Positions 40,301 through 53,621 of a stretch of DNA of 64,000 nucleotides are shown one piece after another. The notes under the pieces were generated by a model. It saw only the letters and a program-made list of their open reading frames with translations, was not told where the DNA came from and did not search any database. The stretch's first letter is position 1. Each line of letters opens with the position of its first letter. This DNA comes from Sipunculus nudus (lineage: Eukaryota; Annelida; Sipuncula; Golfingiida; Sipunculidae): positions 44,022,840 to 44,086,839 of the forward strand of contig CM049322.1 in the NCBI GenBank assembly GCA_026874595.1, read 5' to 3'. A program made the translations under genes and the position numbers.

Positions 40301-40366
<66 letters not shown>
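40092..40366. repeat. (TA)n-flanked long hairpin
   Basis: Arms 40158-40192 and 40212-40246 pair with few mismatches around a 19-nt loop (core ACAGAAAAGTGGTTCACTGC and its complement). The hairpin is bordered by long TA tracts (40092-40156 and 40281-40366) which can themselves pair. The whole about 275 nt can fold back. It contains no gene. Confidence 0.85.
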
Positions 40367-40368
<2 letters not shown>

Positions 40369-40369
40369 G

Positions 40370-41140
40370 TGGAATTAAAAGAACCATGAATGGTTCACAG
40401 TCGTGACGTTAATATATGATCATGAACGTAAAAATGAAAAAGGAAAGACACATTTCTAAAATCAAATGAATAATGAACTCCTCACTGTCGCTAGTTACGA
40501 AGGATATCAGAGCCAGCATATCATAATACAGTAATAACAATACTTCTCCTTATAGGTTGGGGAGTTTTTGACTATTAGACCCTCAAATGAGGAGAATCTA
40601 AATGGAGAAGCATATGAGTTATTTTAGAACATCCACAACTCAGCATTTTCAGATGGATAAGATCCGATGAGAAAACAATAGTACATTGTATTATTTACTT
40701 CAAATGTGTCTCTTTCACCATATGCAGCCCATACGAGTGAGTTTCTCAAATTATCATTATTAACGCTGTACTATTGAAAATATTGACATTGCATACCTAT
40801 CTGAAATAATTACAGAGTGAAATTAATAAACATATATTCGGCATTTCATACCAAAATGTCAAGAGGAGAAATGAATTTAATTTTGGCTATTGTACGCTTG
40901 TGGTCATTTGATTTGAGTTTATATGATTTATTCTGTTACCGGTCTATATGAATAGATCATAACATTAGCAATATAATAGTCTGCCTAAAGAAACATAAAG
41001 TATATTATCGACATGAGGCGTTTGCTTGATTCTCTTACACAAATGAGATCAAATGCAATAATGCAATAAAAATCACTTATAAACTTTTTTTTTGTTTGGA
41101 ACGTATAGTGTTATTGGCATGTGGCTAACTAAGTGTAATA
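40370..41140. other. Non-coding AT-rich stretch
   Basis: No gene, repeat unit or structured element recognised. Confidence 0.5.
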
Positions 41141-41149
41141 TAGCCTAGA

Positions 41150-41390
41150 ATACACGTATTAGTGTTGCATACATTAGGGTTATCATACCTACACGGCCTT
41201 ATCATATTCATATTTGTCATGGCATTAAACGTTGTTTGCTCACAGGTCACGCGACCATGAGATCAAAAGTCACTTTAAATTAGGGAGGTGGTACCTGTGC
41301 TGTATTTGCTACGCTTGTCCACGTGCTATAATAGTATAAACAACTTTTTTTTTACAAACAATGAATAGCTCATTGCCCTTAACAAGCAAT
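41150..41390 (+). repeat. CACGTGAC-type module, second member
   Basis: Diverged copy of the module at 39860-40040 and 61300-61490: TTTGTCATGGCATTAAACG, CACAGGTCACGCGACC, then TATTTGCTACGCTTGTCCACG. The E-box-like CACGTG is altered to CACGCG. Confidence 0.55.
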
Positions 41391-41399
41391 AGATAAATA

Positions 41400-44300
41400 A
41401 TACACAGAAGCCCCGAGAGAACAGTTTTATTACAGTAAAATACAATTTCACTACAACCCAGCTTCTATTATTTTTACTACCACTACACCGAAAACAACAA
41501 CTACAAATACTGCTGTCTTTAGTACAAATGTTAACACTAGTACATATGAAAGGAAAATGGTGATGATGATGATAATAATACTAATAATAATAAAACAGAG
41601 TAATGATGATGATGTAAAAATATTTCAATATAATTATCAAATATTTTAACAAAGGCAACAATTTTTTAGCATTTATAATCATATCAAGATAAATGGTAAT
41701 AATAGTTGTGATAGCAACGGCTGTGTTATAAATCATCTTGATAATGACTGTATCATTTGAAGTGATTGTAATATCAGCAGTTATAAATAAATACAAATGA
41801 AAGCGAAGGTCGGAATAATTGTTTTAATTTTACAAAACAATTATGACCATAAAGGAAGAAGAAACACTTTAATTACTAAAACATCTATTATTATAACTTC
41901 TTCTGCTCTCAAAAAATACTCTGTATGGTAATGGGCATTTCAAACACATGCACACAACTGTGAGGTGTTCCTTATTATCAACTAATTATCAACAAATTTA
42001 TATATATTTGAACAATTGAATCGATGTTGTAGTTCACAATGAAAGTCTGTATAATAAAAATTAAAATAGAAACACGTCAGATCTATCTACGTATTTCGTC
42101 AGACAGCTCAAGCAATTTTTATTTAAAGCATAGTTTTGCCTCTTAGGTGCATGGAAACTATACTTTCAGTACCTAAATTCTGCCATTTTTTTCATTTTCA
42201 CGAATAAATGTTCAAAGATAATAACAAATGATCAAAATTAATCCTAAAAAGTATCACTTTTTAATAGTTCTTTTATTATCTTTAATCAAAATAAATTGTT
42301 GATACACAAATCGTTTTGAATGTAAGAGTACACGGCACTTTGCATCCCTCAGCCTTTAACATTACACACCTGATATTTATTACTCAAGTTTCAAGTCAAA
42401 TTATATTCAGGCTTAGATTGTTGTAACTTCATTGTGTGAATATATTTAGAAATTATTCGTCTATTCAAAAAAAAAAAAAACAGTATATGAATACCCTAAA
42501 AACATTCTGTTTATTCGTAGGCATTATGAAAAGAAGATAGAACGGCCAAAACAACGGTCGGTTTTGTGGCCCTCTGAAATGTGCACCCTGTGCGGCTGAT
42601 TTGAGAGCACAAGATAATCTTGAAAAGTTCATTGGTAAAATTAAAATCATGTCTTCGTGTCGTATTTATTTACACATAATCATCGGAAATTGACGTGCTG
42701 GCTGAGAAGCACAATTTATGCTACAGTGGACCCTTCTATTACCGACCACCCTCTCTGTCAAAGAACTAAATGGTCGGTAATTGCAGGTAGTCATTTATCC
42801 TTTGGTAGCCGTAAAAAATGTTTAACAATTACATTTTGTTAGATTTATGTAAAAACGAGATATAGTTGGAGTATTTATAAAATCAAGTGCATCTATGTCA
42901 CATTCCCTTTATCCTTTACTAAACGTTGAAATAAGGATCGTTGGAAATATATATTGATTGAGATATACACCAATGCAGAGTTTATGTTTAACTTTGAAGC
43001 AAAAATACGTTGGCACTTACTAAATCACATTCTTGATTCTTTAATACACCAATAATAAGATTTCTGATGTATATAAAACAATTCTGCGGAAACCCAGAAA
43101 ATAACATTTTGAATGCCCGGTAGAGATATTAAAAATAAAACGAAAACAATTAAGCAAATTTTGGATGCCCGAGCTGCTGCCAGTGCCCTTTTAATGGGCT
43201 CGAAATCTATCAGGAAATATCCTTTTCAATTTGTTATAATTGCCGTTAACACTTTTAATGTGATATTTACCAAATCTCATATCACTGGACTGAGCATTTT
43301 ATTGAAATGAAGTTAGATACTGTCATACACGACCCATTTCCTCAAGACTAATCGGGAATCCCAGTATTTATATAACTTGAAAGCAATGCCTTATCTCGGT
43401 CATGGAATCTCAGTTGTAAACACTATCTTAAAATAAATAAATGTGATATCAGTGACTCTTGAATTACTTTTTCCCATGGGTGAGTGATCACGCGATGGAC
43501 GAGAGGAGAACGAGGCAGGTCGGTACGATGTAATGTGACGATATGCTTAAATGGTAGGGGCGCCAAACGGGACACTTATTGCCGACTGTGATAACCAGTA
43601 ACAAGCAGTGACATTATCGGTGTATTATCGCCTATTACTGTATTATCGCTTGTGTGGTATTTTTCTTTCAGAAAATGGTCCTACAAAGCAGATAAAATGT
43701 GGTATTCATTCGAAAATTGGCGGTCGTTGGTCGAGTTTGGCAGGTTGTCGCTTAATGAATGTACACATTAAATGACAACCAGTCAACTTACTGTGCATTT
43801 AAAAAAACTTTCTGTAATAGCAGGTGGTGAATGCTCCAAGATGTTTTACAAATGAGTATCCACAGTACGATGTTTCTTTACCCGGGTTAGGGGTTCAATT
43901 CTTGAACCGTTATATTAGAATCTAATGCCGAGCCTTAGCCCGAATCGACGTACCTTAACAATCGATTTTCCTACACCACTGATTTATACTTTCTCCTTCA
44001 TGTACTGTTCATTATTAAACGTCGTAAAATACAAATCCTCACGCCAGTAAAAGGCTCTGATATAGATTTGTTTTAAATATTTTCTTATAGTTTAATTTTC
44101 ATTGCTAGCAGAAGTTCTCGGCGTATCACTAAATCATAGCATAGATAAATACAAGGGGGCTTATCAATTCTTTGCTTTTCATTCTCCAAAGGATAATGTC
44201 AGGTGAAATAGTTAAGTTAAAAACGAAGACTCTAGGCAAATATAGGCTATTGGAAAGAATTTCACAATTGGAAAGAGTGATAATCTAATATTAGCAGTGT

Positions 44301-44440
44301 ATAGAAGTGGTAAAGATTATAGGCTTGTATTTTTAGGAAGGAAAGCAAACATCCCTGTGTTTTATTTACTATGTCTGCCTTTGTTTTTCGCCACATGCAA
44401 CACAAGCGTCCTTTTATAATTAAATGCCTCGATCAGCACC
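41400..44440. other. Non-coding AT-rich stretch
   Basis: No gene seen. 41455-41560 has a CTACAA/AACAAC-rich segment that also recurs near 55400, 56890 and 61610. 42720-42790 (GTGGACCC...GGTCGGTAATTGCAGG) and 43560-43800 look like pieces of dispersed repeats, but I found no boundaries. A 65-codon frame at 43113 has no recognisable features. Confidence 0.45.
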
Positions 44441-44447
44441 CAATAAC

Positions 44448-44450
<3 letters not shown>

Positions 44451-44502
<52 letters not shown>
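44451..44502. repeat. (TA)n microsatellite
   Basis: About 52 bp of pure TA. Confidence 0.95.
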
Positions 44503-44505
<3 letters not shown>

Positions 44506-44629
44506 AATCGTTTGTATCCTAAATCAAACTTTGATGTCTTGGCTGTTCATGGGTCATAATCAAAGAAGAAAATTACCGAATTGTGTCGAATTTTATTAGT
44601 TTTTTATTGTTATCAGGTCTGTGGGCCAG

Positions 44630-44930
44630 GGGTACAGGAAAATAATGAACGTCAGGAGATCGTGAGCTCGAGTCTCCACCCAGGCGGTATGATTTTCAAG
44701 GTCGGCTCCCGTCCAGGGTGAGCGATCTGCAGGCTTCATGGGAAGGCTGTGCTCAACGGTCGTGTTTCACTCACAAACGAATGCGCTTTTCGGGGGTTAC
44801 TCGACGGTATGACCCTACAATGGATTTCATTATGGACCAGCTACCGCAGGTGAAGTAGTCACCAGGCCTCGTTATGACGACAGGATAAAACAATGAAAGG
44901 AAGCGAGCGATACTGCCCTGTCACATAGTC
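44630..44930 (+). repeat. SINE-like repeat (tentative)
   Basis: Contains a B-box-like GAGCTCGAGTCTCC and a GC-rich body unlike its AT-rich surroundings (CAGGCGG, GGCTCCCGTCCAGG). No clear A box and no target duplication; tentative. Confidence 0.3.
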
Positions 44931-46594
44931 CGAAACCGGAATGGCATTATGCAGATGTACATATGCGTAGTTAAATAAGCATTAAAAAGTGGAGGCGGTT
45001 ACCATCACAAAAATACCTCCATTAAAAAATGGGTAGTGGAAGACAAATAATTTTGATCAATACATATAAGACTGAACACTGTTTTCTGGAGTTTAACAGA
45101 AATAATTTTAGTAATGGATTTACCTGTGAAACATTCGCCACAAATGTGGCATTAAAAGTGAGCAAATGAGTACACTTACATATATGCTGTGTGGGATTAA
45201 GCTTTCACCCTTAATCCCATGGAGTAAATCTACCTCTCATGTACCTTTGTCAAATTTAACTGTGGAGTATTCATTCTTGAATATTACAGTAACTGTTATA
45301 TAAATATTGTAGCCTTCTCACATGGGAGAAAAAAACTCGAAAACCGGAAATTAGGTCACTGCGACCTAAATATTCCGAGCTATAGGGTTCGTAAGTACCC
45401 TGTGTAGTAATTATATATTTAATGCAAAAGCTCCAGTATCAAGCATATTTATCATGAATTGTTTCATTATTTCCTAAAGACTGGTGGCGCAACCATTATA
45501 TTTAACTTTGTACACATTTTTCTCTTTTTTGGGACCTTCAAATCAAGCAGTTTGATCGTTAACAGGGCACAATATCCTTTTCATAACATGCAATTTGTAA
45601 TTCTTGCGTCCTCTGTATGTCAAATTCAGATGAGCGTCCACTCCTTTGATAAACATCCCAGTCAGTACATTGAAAATAGTGAACTGGCAGTGGAGGTTTT
45701 CGCTGCCCTGTGATATCAAAACACAGTAAGTGGTCAAAAGACAGTAAATGAGATAAGCGTGGCTGCTGAATGTTGAACATTTTTTCCATCATTCTGATAG
45801 TTTTTGTTCATTAACTCGAAGTAGTTCCTGAGATATTCACTAGAGGGAGACACAGTAACTATATATTTGGGCAGTGGATTTAGTTAAAACACAGTATCTG
45901 TTTGTGGATACTGTGTTATGAAATCAAAATGAGAAGTTACTGTGTTCTGAATTCAAAATGAGTAGTTACTGTGTTATGAGTTAGCTTGAGCATAGAATTG
46001 ATCTGAAAACTGTGTTTTGTTTCTTGGTTTTAGAAGATCAAGATACACATTTTTGTTTAATCGGAAACTTCAACATGTTGTGCAGGGGCAGAGCCCTTTT
46101 GGAACTCTCACTGAAGAGGCAAGGTGTGTTCATTAGCTTATATAAGTCATGCTGTTTCGGCAAAAAATAATTAATGGTTACAATGAGTGATAATAGGGGA
46201 AATAGCATTCGACTTCTAACAGTTAAATTTGGTGCCTCTATTCTGAAGGTTATAAATTCCCCAACTGAACTGAAAATTGTGATATTTATTAGGACAAGGC
46301 ATGGAAGTAATATAAGTAGGCCTATTACTAGTTGTAGTTCTTGCCCTAGCATTGTGGTGTTCATAGGAAAGCAGTAGCAGTAGGCCATGGTAAAATACCA
46401 GTCCAACCAGTAAGTATTTTTTCCTGCAAATAAGCAGAACCCTCCTGATGTTCTGGCAAAATTTGAAACGGACCCTCAAATATTTCTACATGAAATTCAA
46501 TCAATTTAGCCAGTATCTCTGCAATTAATAATTTAGTAAATAATTTTCCTGCTGTGTGATTGCGCTATATACACGACATTGATTTGGGTTTGTC

Positions 46595-46655
46595 TGTCTG
46601 TCCATTTGTCCGTCTAGCTGTCTGTATGTCTGTCTCTCTGTCCGTCCGTCAGATA
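46595..46655. repeat. TCTG-rich microsatellite
   Basis: Imperfect TCTG/TCCG repeats directly upstream of the transposase-like remnant. Confidence 0.85.
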
Positions 46656-46663
46656 TATATGAT

Positions 46664-47531
46664 ATGCAGTGTGTATCTGATAACAGTGAAGTTAACAAGG
46701 ACGTCCAGGGTCAGAATATTGACACCGAAGGCGGGCAGAACAGAGAAAGTGCCACTGAAGAGATTCAAGAAAACAGATGGATGAAAAAGTCTCATATTTC
46801 AGTAGTATGGCATAAAGGTTTAACAGGAAAGAAAAGCGAAGATGTGACATCAGCATTTGTTGAGGCGGCCATGTATGAGCGAGACAATACGCATCTCATT
46901 TACTGGCTCGATAACTGTGCAGCGCAAAACAAAAACTGGTCATTGTACACAGCCATGGCAACCATAGTGAACACTGACATGACTGCTGCAGAAGATATCA
47001 CACTAAAGTACTTCGAAGCAGGACACACTTTTATGAGTGCTGATGCAGTTCATGTAGGTGTAGAAAAGGAAATGGCTCGCCAACCAGGGGGGGGGGGGGA
47101 GGGGGAATGTGTATGATTTTAAGGATTTCACAGATGTCCTATCCAGATCAAATGGAGGCCGGGTGGTAACACTTTGCATGGAGCCGGAAGACATAAGGGA
47201 CTGGAAAGGGAGTCAGTCACAAGCAAAGCTGAAGAAGATAGGCCGCCCGATGCTTTAAGAAATAAAAGTTGCGCGTTTCAGTAGAGGGTCCATGATGCTA
47301 TACTATAAAACTGATCATGACATTAGTCAATTTCAAGAATTTGATTTTCTAAAGAAATCCTTTAGAGTGGTAATCCCTCCGTTTATGGCAAAGATTCCAA
47401 GAGGAATCGCTGTATCAAAAAAGACTAACATCCTACAAAAGCTTACATCCCACATGCCGGAGAACAGGCGAGGATTTTGGCAAAACCTAACAGCTGCTGA
47501 TAATATAACTGATCTAATCGATGATCAGTAA
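46664..47531 (+). pseudogene. Transposase-like protein remnant (DUF7869-like), frameshift and nonsense
   Basis: The frame from 46664 has an acidic lead, then from about 46784 the segments SHISVVWHKGLTGKK, WLDNCAAQNKNWSLYT and LKYFEAGHTFMSAD. The LDNC.xQNKN and GHT.MSAD signatures are those I associate with a widespread family of invertebrate proteins annotated DUF7869; their role is uncertain and an RNase H-like fold has not been shown from this sequence. A G12 tract at 47088-47099 shifts the frame; the sense resumes as NVYDFKDFTDVLSR. An in-frame TAA at about 47257 then interrupts, and the last part (RFSRGSMMLYYKTD to 47531) stays open. The usual long N-terminal region is missing. It sits between the transposon ends and is probably the remains of its mobility gene. 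Confidence 0.6.
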
Positions 47532-47576
47532 CTCAGCCGTTTCAATAGCACTTTGAAAATTTTCAGCAGTTGTTTT

Positions 47577-48060
47577 TAGCGAACCTGTGAGCTTATGTGA
47601 TGGTGCGTCGTCGTCCGTCGTCTGTAGTGCGTCGTTTGTACGTCAACCATAGCTATCTCAAAAACCGCAGGAGCTAGCATCGCCAATTTTTTTGCAAATA
47701 ATCAGTCATCTGAAAAACTCTATCGGATTTTGATTATTTTTTTTCTAACTGCATTTTCTCAGATTTTATAGGAAAAAAGGTAAATAAAAGCTTTAAAAAT
47801 CTCCTCCTCCCGAAACTATCCAGCCAAATTGTTCAATATTTCACAGAAATGATCCCTGGGACAATCTCTCTCAAGTTTGTTCGAATGGTTCCAGTTCGGA
47901 GATTTTTGGACGAGTTACAGGAGGTTGAACTTAGTCATCTGTCCAAAAAAGCACACTAAAATTAAAATCTCAGACACGGCTGCAGATATCATCACCAAAT
48001 TTTATGCCAATGTTTTCCACATTAGTCTTATCTGAAATTAAGGTTTTGGTGGCGCCACCT
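47577..48060. repeat. Dispersed repeat, GTCGTCCGTCGTC family, copy a
   Basis: Begins AGCGAACCTGTGAGCTTATG, then GTCGTCCGTCGTC and CATAGCTATCTCAAAAA; closely resembled by 48283-48790. This style of sequence is abundant in mollusc genomes. Non-coding. Confidence 0.6.
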
Positions 48061-48282
48061 ACATTTATCTGTTGTATACAAGCAAAAATGTAATTTTAGA
48101 CTCTTCTAGTTATACACTGTTTTATGATGAAACTGTTAAGCTGATACTGACCTGGCTCTGCCTGGGGTCTAGACAGTATGTCTAAACGTCAAGACACATC
48201 GTCTAGACACAGAATGCCCAGATTAGAACTTGTAGAACTCAATTCAACTATTTGATAAAACGTTGTTTGCTTTTTTAGCAAA

Positions 48283-48790
48283 TCTGTGTGCTTAGTGGAT
48301 GGTGTGGCGTCGTCCGATGTCCGTAGTCCGTCGTCCATTGTGCATCATAGCTATCTCAAAAAGGGAAGGAGCTAGCATCATCAATTTTTTTTGCAAAAAT
48401 TTAGTCATTTAATCCTATTGGATTTTGCTTATTTCTTGGCTAACTGCATTTTCTTAGATTTTCTAGGGAAAAAGCTAAAAAAACATTTTAAAATGTTCTT
48501 CTCAAGAACCATGCTGCCAAATTTTCCGTTCATCTGTCCCAATAATCTTCCCTGGCAAAAAGAACATATCCAAAATATCCTGACTGATACATCCTAGTTT
48601 TAAAATGTCCTGGTCCGAAATGTGCAGGTCCGAAACGTCCATTTTGCTGAAATCATAATGACGAAGGTAGATGTGCAGGACATAAGAGGATCAATATTAA
48701 ATTTTAAAAATAGACCTCCATTCATACTCCCAAACTTTGCACAGGTTCGCATAAGGCCTGTAGGCCTTGTTATTTAATTTTATGAATTCA
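48283..48790. repeat. Dispersed repeat, GTCGTCCGTCGTC family, copy b
   Basis: Direct, diverged copy of 47577-48060; ends with AAGGCCTGTAGGCCTTGTT, an inverted-repeat-like end. Confidence 0.6.
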
Positions 48791-49180
48791 AATAAAATTT
48801 GTACTTAACCTGTTATATATTTTATATTTTTTTGAGTGAGAGTTAGAAAGAACTTATAGTGTGATACACAGACTGAGTGATTGTGATTGTGAAAGTTTTC
48901 ACGTTAGTTACTGTCTTTTGTTCTAAAACATCTCCGCCGACATTTAAACACATTTGAAATCAAAAGACAGTAAGTATAAAAACAGCAAAAATTAACGCTT
49001 GTATTAACACTTTTCTCAACTGTTCCAATATCATTAGTTAAAACCTTTCATCCTAGGTATAAATAAGCAATATATAGCCTAAGCACTCTGTTCACAGATT
49101 TAGCTCAATCGAAATAGAAAAAAACGCGTTTTTCTCAGTTTCATCTGAAAGCGATACTGTGTTTTGAAATCACGGGGCAG

Positions 49181-49587
49181 TCCGGGTTTCATGCAATAAT
49201 GCAATCGGAAGTACAAAACGTTACGGATGTTCCTTGGTCCCATAAAGAGTACTTTGGCGAACCATCCAGAATAGTAGTAATCAGACATGGATGGTCCCCG
49301 ATTAGGTAGCGTACTCGGTAAGTAAGTTGTCATGATAATTGCATACAACTTCACCGCACACTTGTCCTTTAAACACCTAAAACGAAAGCTTTTCTTTTGC
49401 CGAACTTATTTTAAAAGACCGATTCTAAGTGAATGCTGCAGAGAAGTCCTTGTGTACATAAGTGTAGTTGTCAAGAGGATTTATGGCGCATACAACCATA
49501 TGGTCTGCGTGGTGTGGCAGATGTTAATACGTGTACTGTGATGAAAAGGAAACCGTGCAGAAAGGACAACCACCCATAAATCCAGAA

Positions 49588-49633
<46 letters not shown>

Positions 49634-52600
49634 TTAAAATTAGTATGTATTTATATTGCATGTTACCCTGAAAGCGTAAAAGCTACCCTAAAAACTTACA
49701 AAATACATTTCAGATTTGATGAATTTGTAGACTGTGATTAAGCCAATAGCTAACGCCACAATATGTGTCATGCATTGTTTCTTATTGTGGTCCTATCAAA
49801 CTTGTTCATGATAATACACTTGACACAAGCCTCATAAGTGGACTTATTATAAATAATTTTACAACTGCATTCGAAATAGAGTAGAAATGTCGATTGTATT
49901 GAACAGAAACAGGAATACAAAAAAAAAATATGACCGATTCCACGAAATCTTGCTTGATATTATAACTAGTTTCACGAGTGTTTTTGTTAGTGAGAGTTGG
50001 GGGGGGGGGGGAGGGTCAGCTGAGATGTTTGTTAAAGAGGTGACACATTTTTTCACAGGGACAACGTCGTAGTATGCCGGCAGATAAACCAGGATTCATA
50101 CACACACATGTAAATTTCTGAGCAGTACTCCTAACTAAATAAATCCAGAAGTGGGGGTGTCAATTATTTCTTCTCCATTCTTGGAGGGATAAATGTCATT
50201 TGAAAAAGTGAATTTGAGAAGGAAAAAAATAGACAGATATACGTCTTGTGTTCCTTTACACAGGAACATAAAGGGTGACATATAATTTGTTGGTGGACAA
50301 CGTTGTTGGCAAGGCAACGGCAGATAAACATGCCCCTCCCCAGCACCCCCCCCCAACCCACACATGCACCCGTTAACTTCCGAACAGTTTATCTAACTTA
50401 TGTGTTGACGAAGCCAATAAACTAAACCGTTTAGTCAGATTAACAGTGTGATATAATCGTTTCTCCTCTAGCAGGTATGTACAATAGATCGCGGGCCTGA
50501 ATATAACCGCCGCCATCACCGATCGGTAGAAGTTTACACAAAAATCTACAGTAACTTAAGCCTGACATTATTAAAAGTATTCACCATTTTAGGTATTGCC
50601 CCTTTGGAAAAAATATGCGAAATGATTCCTTGACATAGACTCTGAGCCTAAGAAGAGGACATGCACACGTTTCAGAGCGAAGTATGTTTCGATGACAAGC
50701 TGACTCTCCTTGAACACATCTACCGTGGTTACATAGTTTCAATCATTGCAGCCCAGTATTTAAACGTTGACCTATTTAAAATTTAAGGATATTTATCTTT
50801 TTTGATTGCATGATACTTTAATTATGTTTCAGGTCAAATGTGTGAATCGTTATTTATTCTCGTTGGTGACCCACTCAAATGAGCCCCTTCAATGTATTTC
50901 ACTTAATGAACACAAGATGGCGCCGATATGCAATCCCTGTTCGCCTTTAATAACAATTAAGGCATATGCTTACCCTATTGAAAGTTAGAACAATATTTCC
51001 CTGACAATACTGTCAAGTTTACAGTGTATTAACTTTCCAATCAGTGTATTCTAATGGTCAAATCTTCATCTTACATTCACCATAAATTTACATATTCAAT
51101 ATTAAAAAAAAAATAAATTGTCAATTTCTGAAACTAACGTCTTTTTATAATAAGAACTGTCATTTTCTTTGTTATTTCTCTTGAAAACGTTAATGTTATT
51201 TACAATAGTTGGATGGGTTTTACATATATGCATCTTATTTGAGTGTAAAACAGCTGATAATTACAATCTGGCCTTTATTATCTATTTTGGAGGTTAGTGT
51301 GATCGGTGTTAGTTCAAATTTTAATGATTTTAGTTATCCAACCCTTTCCTTCCTAAAAAGACCTCTATTCCCTGAGCTTTAGCGGCAAACATAAGGTATC
51401 TGTTTGCAGCGTACCTCTTGCAATTAACAGTTTAATTTTTACATTGGTGTAGTTGGCACCAATTATAATACTACCGTACCATCACATTTTTGTACTTTAT
51501 TATGATTAAGATTCGGAACCCGCTATTTTAATGTGAGCTTAACACTTCTGATATATCATTTGAATATGAAGCCACTTAATATTATAATTTGAACACTTAT
51601 CTAAGTGAACCATGCAATACATATTTAGTTAAATATGTCCAATATGTATAGAGGCACTGTCACCAGTCGTCAGCAATTGATTAAACCAGTAATGATATAT
51701 GAACATTGCAACGTTTCACATGATGACATAATACTAGATAATCAAGTAGGGTTGCTGTTATTTGCCATATATTTCAAACATATATGAACAATGCGTAAAA
51801 CGTCGGAGAAAATACAAATACTACAGGTGTCATCGTCCGACTTTCCTTACTGATAAAATCCTCCACGATCCATATTCAAGCCAAAATTTATGGTAGTTTA
51901 TACAATTAATTATTGAGAAACAAGAGATTTCGTATCTTCTTTTTTGGTATTTCTTGGGTTTTTGAACACGCCTCGTACCTCGGATAAAGTAAACAATTGC
52001 TTGTTCTAATGGGAACGATTTGGGTAATGTTATGGAAAAGACGGCAGGTTGCAAAAGAGACGACTGACTAAGGGTGATTACTATAGTTCAGCATGCCTTA
52101 AACGTAATGTGAGCTTAAACATGTCTATAAGACCGCGAAAAAACATGAAAATAGTTCTCTTCAAAAAGAAATCGTCCATTCTAGACCACTAGAAAAATCT
52201 ATATATAGAGTAAAGTGTATTACTTTTTTTTGCTTACATGCCGATAGATAGAACTGGTTAAGTAAATGTACACGACAGGGCTCTATCATTCTTAATTGTA
52301 TTTAAAATATAGAGGAAAGACAATCATGGCAGCATTCTGTTAATTTAAATAATTGGTTTTATATATTTTTTTAACTGAAGGTTCAATTTCATTGGAACGC
52401 AAAGTATTATTATGATGTTATAAGTGCGTATTTTTATTATTTTAAATTAAACGTTTGACAAGAATGCATTTTGATAAGTTCAATTAAAACAAAATTATAT
52501 ATTATATTTGAACAAATCATTATCTATGTTAGCAATAGCTGAGACATTTAAATTTTGTTTCATAGTCTATACCATTTATAATTTAATGGCCAATGCGGGG

Positions 52601-53574
52601 ACAAACCCTCGATAAAACATACAGTATTGAATCACGGTCTTTTGATTGTTTATAATCCTGCTAGGTTTCTAATCTCATCAGATTTTGTTTTCGTTAGGTT
52701 GAGTGATTTTATATCTACCTTTAAATGAAGTAATCAACTGCGGTTGGGATACACATCCAAAATATGTCCTTATCTGTGAACTTTTGCCATTTACCCGTGA
52801 GTCCTCTCATGATTCACAGCTGCACCTCATGATGAAAATATATAGTTTAGTAGATGAAGTGGCCACGTTAAAAAAACATAATATGATCTCATCTTGCTCA
52901 TGGATGCCACACACCAATTCAATCGTCAATAACATAACAAAATCTTGTTTATGTTAACAAAGTAACTTAACCTTTATTACTGCATTTTGTAATTTCTTAA
53001 AGCAATGTTGCAAAACCCGACTTCCGGCTCCAAGCGTATGATAAATTCAAACTTTGAATTTCCACATTCATTTGTTCCAAATACCTGTACGGATTCTCCT
53101 AAGTTCTCTATCTTTACGTTCCAGAGCCGCTCAACCAGAAGCCTGTGAAATAAACATCCTCCGATAAAAATATGGGCGACTATAAACTAGCCATGTATAA
53201 ATCAGTTATTATATCTGACGTGAAGATGGAGGGTGGGGTTTTCGTGGATAATTATCTTTTGTTACACACCACTTAGGCATATTTGGGCGTATAAACGGCA
53301 AGTAAGGCTTATGAATTCGACCATATACAGTCCTCATATTGTTATACCGGGTTCCCAGCCAGGTCATAATGAAGTCAATATAAACAACAACATCGTCTGT
53401 TTTGATTACAAACCTGGTGTTAGGACAAAAATGAGTAATATAATTGAAAGCCGCCAGCTGAATTGTTTAAAATTCGCTATGAGTCCTCTCCTCTCATAAA
53501 TTTAAGGGAAATGCCTGTAGTTATCTGATATAAATCTCTAGAGCTCGTGCACAGCGGGGGAATCGAGGGAGGGT

Positions 53575-53576
<2 letters not shown>
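49181..53576. other. Non-coding AT-rich stretch
   Basis: No gene seen. It contains (ATT)n at 49588-49634 and a G13 tract at about 49999-50011. Short ORFs lack coding character. Confidence 0.5.
49588..49634. repeat. (ATT)n microsatellite
   Basis: About 15 perfect units. Confidence 0.95.

Positions 53577-53619
<43 letters not shown>
53577..53619. repeat. (GA)n microsatellite
   Basis: About 21 perfect GA units. Confidence 0.95.

Positions 53620-53621
<2 letters not shown>

Larger units (their letters stand above)
45703..49180 (+). mobile_element. DNA transposon with terminal inverted repeats and transposase-like gene remnant (3478 bp)
   Basis: Ends 45703-45728 and 49155-49180 are inverted repeats matching at 24 of 26 positions (left end begins CTGCCCTGTGATATC). 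Subterminal variants of AAAAGACAGTAA and ACTGTGTTNTGAA recur in both flanks (about 45734, 45858, 45890-46015, 48915, 48960). Inside lie a degraded gene (46664-47531) and two copies of another repeat (47577-48060, 48283-48790). No clear target-site duplication was identified, so the superfamily is undetermined. Confidence 0.7.

Noticed and set aside
42720-43800. Possible inverted-end element around the GGTCGGTAATTGC segment
   Set aside because: No reciprocal inverted end or boundary could be located.
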